Source: Polynucleobacter sp. UBA962
GTDB taxonomy: Bacteria > Pseudomonadota > Gammaproteobacteria > Burkholderiales > Burkholderiaceae
NCBI GenBank assembly: GCA_002292975.1
Contig: DBCI01000089.1
Coordinates: 5,470-11,837 of the forward strand
Length of the DNA stretch: 6,368 bases
Direction of reading: 5' to 3'
Part shown: in pieces, positions 1 through 5,719 of the stretch
How the letters are laid out: every line of letters begins with the position of its first letter
Numbering within the stretch: position 1 is the stretch's first letter
Notes under the pieces: generated by a model
Seen by the model: the letters and a program-made list of their open reading frames with translations, nothing else
What the model was told of the DNA's origin: nothing
Database searches by the model: none
Made by a program: the position numbers and the translations under genes

Positions 1-212
1 GAACTCGTGGGACGATGAACCTTTAGTTGCTGACTCAGTTCAGTTGCAAAATTACTCAGCTCGATCATGCGCGCGCCGTCTAGGGCATTTGCTAGGTCAA
101 CGCAATGCATGATCAAACTATCAAAATTACCGAGATCCTGCGATTGCGCGATCGCCAAGCCCTCGAGGGCTCGGTCAATATCCACCAGAAATAATGGGCG
201 CTCTTCAGCCAT
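1..212 (-). CDS. Partial: N-terminus of a possible ChpA/PilL-like chemosensory kinase
   Basis: Only the first 70 codons are in the window; the frame is open to position 1. It starts at ATG (210-212), which lies inside the end of the preceding receptor-like gene, giving an 8-nt overlap (ATGGCTGA) and suggesting translational coupling. The visible residues are predicted all-helical, with a stretch reading ALDGARMIELSNFATELSQQ at about residues 42-61. This resembles, by eye, the Hpt/FimL-like helical domain at the start of Pseudomonas ChpA, where a 'QGTLQMVE..GA..LAEEME' pattern occurs. The phosphorylatable histidine pattern of a classical Hpt domain is not visible, as also holds for the first such domain of ChpA. 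The position directly after CheW-like and PilJ-like genes matches the pilI-pilJ-chpA order. No kinase, CheW or receiver domain can be seen because the gene runs out of the window, so the assignment is an inference from context plus weak similarity. That a gene is present here is much surer than its function. Confidence 0.5.
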   Translation of the reverse strand, partial: MAEERPLFLVDIDRALEGLAIAQSQDLGNFDSLIMHCVDLANALDGARMIELSNFATELSQQLKVHRPTS

Positions 213-2106
213 GGTGGTCAATCCACTTCTTTAACTCAGAAACAGCTTCGCCTAATTGCTCTAGCTCTTTTTTCCACTCATCGGCTGATTGCATGACCCG
301 ATTGGCATCTTGTTCAAAGATTTGTAAGGAGCCGGAACTGGAGATGGCTGAGTGGGTTTTGCGCATCCGTTGATCTAATTGATCGTGCAGCTCTTTCACC
401 AATCCCTCGGTCTGGGTCACGGTCGACTCCACTTCCTCGATGAGGCCATTAAGCTTTTCGGTCTCGGCTGCTAATTGCTTCCCCGAGTGATTATCGAGAA
501 TGGCCAAATAAAGACGGATGCCCTGCTGCTTTAGGGCAGCAAACGCCTCCTGAATCTGCTCGGGCACTTCAATCGCTTCAATGCTTGAATCTGTTTCCAG
601 CTCGGGTGGGTGGCCGACCTCGCTCGCCTGGCGACTGAGCATTGAGATCGACTGTCTTAACTTAATGCCTAACTCGTTGACCATATGAAAGCGCTCACTC
701 AGGCCATCAAGCTCTTTATGTAACTCGTCTTTAAAGGCCTGGTGCCGCTTGGAGGTCAAACGCTCCGCCTTGCGATCCACTTGATTATTGGTCCAGCGTT
801 GCGCGATGGATGATTTGGAGGCGCTATCGGTATAGACCAACATTTTCTTAAAGCGACTGACCAAGAATGCACTCAGCAAGGCTAAGAGAGAAGACAACAC
901 ACTAATTAGTAATAAGATCGATGGCAGGTTGCCATAGGCTTCATTGAGAGCGGGTGGCTGTAAGCCGCTCTTTTGAGCTGCCAGCCGAATATTTTTGGGA
1001 TCTGCAGTAATCGTGCGCACTGTGATCACTTGCTTATTAAAGTCTTGCAAAGCCCGCAAACTCGGCTGAGCCCTGGTTTGCCAAATGGTGGCTCGCAACT
1101 TGGTCGTTAACTCAATGGCTTTGGGGTTTGGCTTTGCGCCAGGCGCCGGTTTAAGAACAGCGGCATCCAATAAATTACGCTGATCAATAGTCTCAGCAAG
1201 CGTTTTGTTTAGTTCCGCGATGATTGCAGCGTCGGTCAAATTAATATGCCACGCCTTACTCGCTTTAATGAATGCATCAGCGCTCATGGCCATCTTGTAG
1301 AGCGGAGAATCTTCAGGAGTCTTTGCAGGATCCAATAGGCCCGCAGGCGCTACAAAGGGAACTAAGATTTGGGCTAAGAGTTTAATGTTGTTGAGCTCAA
1401 TCTCTTGGTTCGTTAGGCTTGTGATGGAACTGTCCACTTGCGCAGCTAATGCAATCACATCGCTAGCATTTTGCAGCACTGGAATGCTCTTAGGATCAGG
1501 AACTGCAGTAATGGCTTCTTTGGGGGAAGGATTGAAGGCTTCTTCCAATGAACTAAATAAAGAATGCGCTAAGCCATCGAGCGCTCCAAAGAACGAATCT
1601 GGTCTTAAGGTTGAGGTTACATCTGTTTCTTTTACTGCCTCCTTTGAAGTTTCATTTACAAGCTCCTTAGTGGCGTCTTTGCTAGCATCCTTCGGGGCTT
1701 CCTTAGGAGGGGCAACTGGCTTGGGTGCCTCTCGGGTCTTATTAATGACCTGAACTTGATCTAAGAATTGCTTGAGATCTTTATCGGATTTTTTAAGACT
1801 TGCAAACCATGCGGTATCAAAGGGATGGGGCCGGTTAATTTGATCAGCGAGATCCTTCAACACAAAAGGGAGTTTGATGGCAATCGCTTGCTCCACCGAG
1901 ATCTCATTGGCATACCGATCTTCATTGATCCAGTGACGCTCTGCTAAAAATGCCGCCATTCCGGTGAGGATGGAAATAATCAGAAATACGAAACTCAGAA
2001 TGGGCCAGGCGTGCGCAGGTTTTGGGGAAACAAAAACCGTGTCTTTGACACTATCGTCTTGGCTTGTTTTAGCCTTTGTATTGGTATTTTCCATTTGACT
2101 ATCCAC
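205..2106 (-). CDS. PilJ-like two-TM receptor-shaped protein without a canonical MCP tip
   Basis: 633 aa. The cytoplasmic N-tail (1-35) is followed by TM1 (about 36-55), a periplasmic region (56-393), TM2 (about 394-416), then a 217-residue cytoplasmic part rich in charged heptad-like helices (about 440-492 and 515-628) split by a Pro/Glu-rich break near 497-516. This is the topology of a chemoreceptor. The periplasmic part looks like helical bundles (about 56-122 and 205-385) joined by a Lys/Glu/Ala/Pro-rich spacer (about 125-165). The first bundle, with a 'YANEIS..QAIAIKLPFVLKDLADQI' pattern near 65-90, faintly recalls PilJ-type sensor helices. I see no HAMP domain and no conserved MCP hairpin tip, so it is either a very divergent receptor or a structural partner. 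It lies between a CheW-like and a kinase-like gene, as pilJ does. Start is uncertain: GTG at 2106, 4 nt after the previous stop, or ATG at 2094, which has a GGATAG 4 nt upstream. Confidence 0.6.
   Translation of the reverse strand: MDSQMENTNTKAKTSQDDSVKDTVFVSPKPAHAWPILSFVFLIISILTGMAAFLAERHWINEDRYANEISVEQAIAIKLPFVLKDLADQINRPHPFDTAWFASLKKSDKDLKQFLDQVQVINKTREAPKPVAPPKEAPKDASKDATKELVNETSKEAVKETDVTSTLRPDSFFGALDGLAHSLFSSLEEAFNPSPKEAITAVPDPKSIPVLQNASDVIALAAQVDSSITSLTNQEIELNNIKLLAQILVPFVAPAGLLDPAKTPEDSPLYKMAMSADAFIKASKAWHINLTDAAIIAELNKTLAETIDQRNLLDAAVLKPAPGAKPNPKAIELTTKLRATIWQTRAQPSLRALQDFNKQVITVRTITADPKNIRLAAQKSGLQPPALNEAYGNLPSILLLISVLSSLLALLSAFLVSRFKKMLVYTDSASKSSIAQRWTNNQVDRKAERLTSKRHQAFKDELHKELDGLSERFHMVNELGIKLRQSISMLSRQASEVGHPPELETDSSIEAIEVPEQIQEAFAALKQQGIRLYLAILDNHSGKQLAAETEKLNGLIEEVESTVTQTEGLVKELHDQLDQRMRKTHSAISSSGSLQIFEQDANRVMQSADEWKKELEQLGEAVSELKKWIDHHG
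1621..1704 (-). repeat. Seven degenerate tetrapeptide repeats (K-E/D-A-x) in the receptor's periplasmic spacer
   Basis: Residues 135-162 of the 633-aa protein read as seven tandem four-residue units: KEAP, KDAS, KDAT, KELV, NETS, KEAV, KETD. A preceding REAP near 125-128 may be an outlying copy. At DNA level the 12-nt units have diverged, so this is an old repeat under protein-level constraint or drift rather than a fresh expansion. The composition suggests an extended or helical charged spacer between two periplasmic domains, comparable in style to the Lys/Ala/Glu-rich stalks of TolA-type proteins; that comparison is inference. Confidence 0.6.
2099..2104 (-). promoter_or_regulatory. Possible ribosome binding site favouring the ATG at 2094
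   Basis: GGATAG on the minus strand sits 4 nt before the ATG at 2092-2094 (the fifth codon of the GTG-initiated reading). The upstream GTG at 2104-2106 has only an AAGAG one base away, which is too close to serve it. This mildly favours a receptor of 629 rather than 633 residues. Coupling to the CheW-like stop codon (2111-2113) could still support the GTG. Confidence 0.3.
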
Positions 2107-2110
2107 GCTC

Positions 2111-2515
2111 TTAATTTGTCAGTACTTTAACGATCGAGTAATCTAAACCACCATAGTGAACCGAATTAGCCCCCTCATTCATGGCCACATGAAAAGGCCC
2201 AGCGATTTTATGGACCCTAAATCCAAGGCCCATACGCCCACGTTCCTTGAGCACAATCACCCAGCTCGGATCCTCACAATCACGACTCCAAGCGCCTTGT
2301 GTGAGCGCTGCTTGCACCGGCTTTAACAGTACGTGATGGGGTTTTAAATAAACCGGCTCCCCTTCATGCACCACAATGCCGTCAAGCCGCAAGACATTCG
2401 CAGACTGCAAAGGCTGTTTGCAAATAAAGCTGGCATAAATTTGCCGTGCTGAGATCGCACAATGCTGTCCATTGATCTCAACGCCAAGCCAGTACTCTGA
2501 AAGCGGGGTGCTCAT
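2111..2515 (-). CDS. Short divergent CheW/PilI-like adaptor protein
   Basis: 134 aa, cytoplasmic, with no TM or signal peptide. The pattern follows the CheW fold by eye: an opening strand pair 'YWLGVEINGQHCAISARQIY' (8-27); a segment 'LRLDGIVVHEGEPVYL' (42-57) in the place of the usual 'G..nlRG.ivPv.dL'; a strand 'WVIVLKERGRMGLGFRVHKI' (85-104) matching the 'vIvv..g...gl.VD.v' stretch; and a closing 'YGGLDYSIVKVL' (121-132). CheW proteins couple receptors to the CheA kinase. This one is shorter than the usual 150-180 residues, and the NLRG-type motif is not conserved, so it is a divergent member. Its ATG overlaps the stop of the PDZ gene by 4 nt (ATGA), and the receptor gene follows within a few bases, implying co-translation. 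This position corresponds to pilI in Pil-Chp clusters. A non-CheW small beta protein is possible but less likely given both neighbours. Confidence 0.6.
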   Translation of the reverse strand: MSTPLSEYWLGVEINGQHCAISARQIYASFICKQPLQSANVLRLDGIVVHEGEPVYLKPHHVLLKPVQAALTQGAWSRDCEDPSWVIVLKERGRMGLGFRVHKIAGPFHVAMNEGANSVHYGGLDYSIVKVLTN

Positions 2516-3546
2516 GCTGAACTTTTCTGCCTAGAAGACCTACTATATAGATAAGATAACAGAGCGATGCCAAACAATAAAAGTGCTGCCACAAACCCAC
2601 TTGCCGCATCCCCTAAACCACTCAATATATCGATTACTTTGTTCTCTAAAATACGGCGCTGTCCAAAGTAATCCTCCAAACTCTCGGTCCAACGTTTGTG
2701 TTGCCAAGCAATCAAATCGCTTGATTTCACGCGGATCGGTTTAGCGCTATTTAGATCAACCATTTCTTTGCCTAAATTACTGAGTTGCTGCGCTAATTGC
2801 ATTAGGTTATTGGCTGCATCGGTTCGCCAATCCGATGGAATCGTGCTCATAAAATCCGCTTTGTATTGCGCAGCTAATTTTTTTGCATCTGGGTCGGTGA
2901 TGAAGATCACGTCTTGTGGCAAGGCAAACTTAATCCCGGTGTTATTGCCTGTAAAGATGGTGCCTTTAGAACCCCGTATGAATAAATTGAGTTCCCGTTT
3001 ATCACGCGACACGCGCATCGCTAATTCAGAGAGTGGTTTTTCACTCAAGGCGCTATAAAAACCCATCACCGACTCAAGCTTGGTCTCGCTAACGGAAAGG
3101 ATAGTATCGCCTACCTTGACCCCAGAGAGTTCTGCAAAGGAGCCAGGCTCTAGTGCAGCCACCACTGGTTTAATAATTTGCAAACTAGGTTTTGATAATT
3201 TATTTTCGTAATCGGCAAAAAACTCAAATGCTTTTTGCACGGCAGGATCAAGCTCTAGCCGTTGATCACCTACTTGCGTTGGCGATTTCACGGGTTCAGC
3301 TACGGGTGTTTTTTCAGTCAAATTATTGGGTGGACGCTTGCTGATTTTTTTCATCAGCATGTCATAGCGTTGCGGTCCCACGAAATCCGCAAAGCGAGGT
3401 TGTTTCACGGTCAAGTTCTTAAAGTTAACCGCTGCCTCGGTTAAATCTCCCGCTGCATTAAATAAAACACCAAGAGCAATGACGAGCAAGATGCTGGCAA
3501 AGCTCAAGAACCAAACATGGATAGACCGCTTCGATTCATTAGGCAT
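2512..3546 (-). CDS. Two-TM periplasmic PDZ-domain protein, family not recognised
   Basis: 344 aa. The basic N-tail (SKR at 5-7) and TM1 (about 11-29) put the N-terminus inside. A periplasmic region (30-314) follows, then TM2 (about 315-334) and a basic 10-residue tail (RSSRQK), so both ends are cytoplasmic. A PDZ domain lies at about 122-192, with the typical 'LEPGSFAELSGVKVGDTILSV' pattern (132-152) and a closing strand 'DKRELNLFIRG'. There is no protease motif (no Ser-protease triad region, no HExxH), so this is a binding module and not a DegP or RseP enzyme. A Pro/Lys-rich linker (about 71-95) precedes the PDZ, and a helical segment (about 222-305) follows it. GspC also has TM plus PDZ but lacks a C-terminal TM. 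With almost no cytoplasmic part it probably signals through a membrane partner, plausibly the neighbouring receptor-like protein. Start ATG is 18 nt after the 263-aa gene, with only a weak ribosome site. Confidence 0.7.
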   Translation of the reverse strand: MPNESKRSIHVWFLSFASILLVIALGVLFNAAGDLTEAAVNFKNLTVKQPRFADFVGPQRYDMLMKKISKRPPNNLTEKTPVAEPVKSPTQVGDQRLELDPAVQKAFEFFADYENKLSKPSLQIIKPVVAALEPGSFAELSGVKVGDTILSVSETKLESVMGFYSALSEKPLSELAMRVSRDKRELNLFIRGSKGTIFTGNNTGIKFALPQDVIFITDPDAKKLAAQYKADFMSTIPSDWRTDAANNLMQLAQQLSNLGKEMVDLNSAKPIRVKSSDLIAWQHKRWTESLEDYFGQRRILENKVIDILSGLGDAASGFVAALLLFGIALLSYLYSRSSRQKSSA

Positions 3547-3564
3547 ACGTGAAGTAATCTTTAC

Positions 3565-4356
3565 TTATTTTTTACGAATCGCTTGATTCAGAATGAAACG
3601 GCTCTTGAGGGTCTCGACTTCGCGGTGTTCAGCCAAGAGCTGTACCTCCGTTTTACGTTTGTCCATCAATAAACGACAGCTAGCAAGATCATCGATCCAA
3701 TCACCTGAGCGCATCTCGATGACTGCTTTTTCAAGGATCTCGCGACCGGTTGATTCATTGGCCTTGACCCGAGCAACCAATAATTTCACCTCATCAGCGT
3801 CTTTTAGGGTGAGCTCCACAAAATAGGTTCTGGCAAACCGATGATGAATCGCCGCCAATGCATACTGATGCTCTTGCAGAATAAAGCGAATCAGGAGGCC
3901 ATCCTCTGCCACAATCGGCTCGACCGATAAGTCCGTTATGCCTGCCTGGCGATGCCACTCTAAATCGGTTTCTTGTGCCTCAGGGGATTTTTTAGGAAAG
4001 GCCCGGGTCTCAAAATAAATTTGGTACAAGGTCTCCGGAAAATGTTTCTCTACCGCTAGATTTTTGAGAACCTCAGCCGTCGAGGTAATTCTGAGGCGCT
4101 CTGCCATCAGATCTAACTTCATACTGGTTATTTTTTGATTAATCACATCTTCTAGCTGATGTGTTTTTTGCAAGCTTCCCAGCAAAACCGGTTCTAATTT
4201 TGCTTTTTCACTCTCTTCGGGTGAGATCGGCTTTGGCTCTTCTTTTTTCTTCGTTAGCAAGTCTCTTAAAAAAATGATGGTGACAAAGCAAAAAAGGATG
4301 GCACAAACCACCACGATCCACTTTCCCACGGTCATATTTTGAAAGAATGCCAACAT
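3565..4356 (-). CDS. Single-TM, membrane-anchored cytoplasmic protein of unknown family
   Basis: 263 aa; I do not recognise the family. One TM segment near the N-terminus (about 13-30) is followed by a strongly basic RDLLTKKK, which by the positive-inside rule places the remaining 230 residues in the cytoplasm. A Glu/Lys/Pro-rich spacer (about 37-52) leads to a helical region (about 53-118), a mixed alpha/beta part with strands around 141-185 (for example 'LLIRFILQEHQYALAAIHHRF'), and a charged helical C-terminus (about 186-260) that may form a coiled coil. No catalytic motif is evident. It is the first gene after the 113-nt gap and is followed 18 nt later by the PDZ gene, so it probably opens the operon that contains the CheW-like and PilJ-like genes. 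ATG 4356 is chosen over an internal ATG at 4335 because AGGTAG lies 7 nt upstream. A scaffold or adaptor for the membrane complex is one possibility, by context only. Confidence 0.7.
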   Translation of the reverse strand: MLAFFQNMTVGKWIVVVCAILFCFVTIIFLRDLLTKKKEEPKPISPEESEKAKLEPVLLGSLQKTHQLEDVINQKITSMKLDLMAERLRITSTAEVLKNLAVEKHFPETLYQIYFETRAFPKKSPEAQETDLEWHRQAGITDLSVEPIVAEDGLLIRFILQEHQYALAAIHHRFARTYFVELTLKDADEVKLLVARVKANESTGREILEKAVIEMRSGDWIDDLASCRLLMDKRKTEVQLLAEHREVETLKSRFILNQAIRKK

Positions 4357-4363
4357 ATATTCA

Positions 4364-4369
4364 CTACCT
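4364..4369 (-). promoter_or_regulatory. Ribosome binding site of the 263-aa gene
   Basis: AGGTAG on the minus strand lies 7 nt before the ATG at 4356, a normal Shine-Dalgarno spacing. It is the clearest ribosome site in the window and supports this start over the internal ATG at 4335. Its first base touches the small inverted repeat 4369-4383. Confidence 0.45.
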
Positions 4370-4383
4370 AAACCTTTAGTTTA
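4369..4383. repeat. Small inverted repeat TAAAC-N5-GTTTA
   Basis: Perfect 5-bp arms (4369-4373 and 4379-4383) around a 5-nt loop, abutting the ribosome site of the 263-aa gene. It could be an operator half-site pair or a weak hairpin in the leader RNA. The arms are short and AT-rich, so chance is a real alternative. Confidence 0.25.
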
Positions 4384-4469
4384 ACGAATGCCCCATGCAT
4401 TATCCATGCTCCATTGCCCTATTCTAGACTGCCCATTTAGGGGTGGTATGAAGGCCTGGCGATTGGCCC

Positions 4470-5705
4470 CTAGCCCTCTGTAAAAGGCTCCTGATAGTAG
4501 GGACAAGAAAGGGCTTGCAGTGACTCTAACGCAGCCCGCTGCATGGCTGGCAATAGTGCTATGGGGGTCTGTCCTAATTCTTGGGCAACTGCCAAAATTG
4601 CACGGATTTGAGAACCAGCCTGTGACTGGTGCGCATTTGGCTGATGAGTCAGCTGTTCACACAAACTTGCAGCAATCTTGACACGATCAAAGGCATATTG
4701 GCTTTGACTATGGAGTCGAGACTGAGCGCGTCCATAGTGATCCAAGCAAAGCAGATAATTGGCAGTCCTAATCTGAGTCAATACATCTCTTAAAAGAGCA
4801 GTGCTTTGGAATAGCCAATGCTCATCGATTTCCAAACAGATTACCTGAGGGTCAAGACGATGCTTGCTCGTAAATTGATGGAGCCCCTGTAAGAGGTCTT
4901 GGCTAAAACGCGGATGATTGAGGGATAAGGACAATGGCAGATCAATGGATAAGCAAAAATTATTTTGCTTATCTTTCAAATTGGTTTGAAAGCGCTGGTG
5001 TAAGATCTCAAGATAAGCAAACCAGTGATCTAAATGGCGCAGATCATGTGGCAACATCATTTCTGCTCCCAGCACACGTCCCTGAGCATCTTTTTGCAGT
5101 GCGGCGTGCGCTGAACTGGCTATCGAATGGGATGGATAAGACATCACACTCTGGGCCTCATGCATCACGAGCCTGTTACCACCTTGTAACTTAGCCTCTC
5201 TTAAAGCAAAGTCTGCTTTGGTAATCCATACGTCAAGGCTTTGTGTACTGGGTAAGTAAATGGGGCAACAGCCGATGCTCATCGTCACTTGATACTGCGT
5301 TTGCTGGATTTGAAAAGGCTTGCGCATTTCCTCAAGTAATCGCTCACAAATAACAGTCCCTTGGCTTGATAAGGATTCAGGATGAAGTCCACGTACTATC
5401 AAAACAAACTCATCGCCCCCAAAGCGAGCAATGACATCATCGGCACGTAAGACCGATAGTAAGCGCTGAGAGAAAGCGGCTAGTAATGCATCACCAAATG
5501 CATGCCCTGTTTGATTAGCCTGTTTGAAGTGATCAATGTCTATAAAGCAAAACAGGGCCGCCCCTTCTAAGCTACTCAGTAGCTCAGGGATGCGCTGCTC
5601 TAAGAAACGGCGATTGGGTAACTTGCAAAGCGAATCGACAAAGACGAGATTCTCAATTTCATCTTGACTAAGGGTATGAAGCTGGAGTTGAGTGGCCGCA
5701 GCCAT
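4470..5705 (-). CDS. GGDEF diguanylate cyclase with a degenerate EAL-like C-terminal domain
   Basis: 411 aa, soluble, with no TM and no separate sensor domain. The GGDEF domain (about 20-180) has 'DSLCKLPNRR' (24-33), metal-ligand region FIDIDHFK (54-61) and signature RFGGDEF (94-100). RADD at 87-90, five residues before GGDEF, is an intact RxxD inhibitory site, so it should make c-di-GMP from GTP under product feedback. The C-terminal part (about 200-411) follows the EAL fold, with GAEMML (213-218) at the EAL position, LEIDEH (291-296) for the EITE region, LDHYG (321-325) for DDFG, and VKIA (342-345). The metal-binding Asn is Asp (SIDLP), the second Asp of DDFG is His, the late Glu of the AEGVE region is absent, and the loop after EMM is shortened. 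Phosphodiesterase activity is therefore unlikely; a regulatory or binding role is inferred. It follows the PilZ gene after 14 nt. An in-frame TAG two codons upstream fixes ATG 5705 as the first ATG, though no ribosome site is obvious. Confidence 0.9.
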   Translation of the reverse strand: MAAATQLQLHTLSQDEIENLVFVDSLCKLPNRRFLEQRIPELLSSLEGAALFCFIDIDHFKQANQTGHAFGDALLAAFSQRLLSVLRADDVIARFGGDEFVLIVRGLHPESLSSQGTVICERLLEEMRKPFQIQQTQYQVTMSIGCCPIYLPSTQSLDVWITKADFALREAKLQGGNRLVMHEAQSVMSYPSHSIASSAHAALQKDAQGRVLGAEMMLPHDLRHLDHWFAYLEILHQRFQTNLKDKQNNFCLSIDLPLSLSLNHPRFSQDLLQGLHQFTSKHRLDPQVICLEIDEHWLFQSTALLRDVLTQIRTANYLLCLDHYGRAQSRLHSQSQYAFDRVKIAASLCEQLTHQPNAHQSQAGSQIRAILAVAQELGQTPIALLPAMQRAALESLQALSCPYYQEPFTEG

Positions 5706-5719
5706 AATCTAGATCGAAC

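Larger units (their letters stand above)
4357..4469 (-). promoter_or_regulatory. 113-nt intergenic gap, possible promoter region of the downstream operon
   Basis: This is the only real gap in the window, between the GGDEF gene and the 263-aa gene. It has two -10-like hexamers on the minus strand, TAGAAT (4421-4426) and GATAAT (4399-4404), each matching TATAAT at 5 of 6 positions. Neither has a good -35 box at 16-18 nt. It also holds two CCATGC copies 11 nt apart (4393 and 4404) and a small inverted repeat (4369-4383). After the GGDEF stop, GGCC-N8-GGCC could form a 4-bp stem but has no T-run, so I do not call a terminator. A separate transcription start for the downstream genes is plausible, not shown. 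Confidence 0.3.

Noticed and set aside
1385..1753. Plus-strand open frame of 122 codons
   Set aside because: It is antisense to the receptor gene and covers its Lys/Glu/Ala-rich repeat, whose codon bias keeps the opposite frame open. No ribosome site or recognisable protein.
2696..3058. Plus-strand open frame of 120 codons
   Set aside because: Antisense to the PDZ gene, whose protein features are clear; the plus-strand product has no recognisable feature.
2512..3546. DegP- or RseP-type protease, or GspC secretion protein
   Set aside because: Only the PDZ domain is shared; no protease motif is present, and the C-terminal TM does not fit GspC.
4448..4475. Rho-independent terminator after the GGDEF gene
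   Set aside because: The GGCC/GGCC stem is only 4 bp with an 8-nt loop and no T-run follows.
4470..5100. Active EAL phosphodiesterase domain
   Set aside because: Several metal-binding and catalytic positions are changed or missing, so only the fold, not the activity, is supported.
4934..5194. Plus-strand open frame of 86 codons, and smaller ones at 3262-3444 and 3593-3826
   Set aside because: All lie antisense within well-supported genes and show no domain or start signal.
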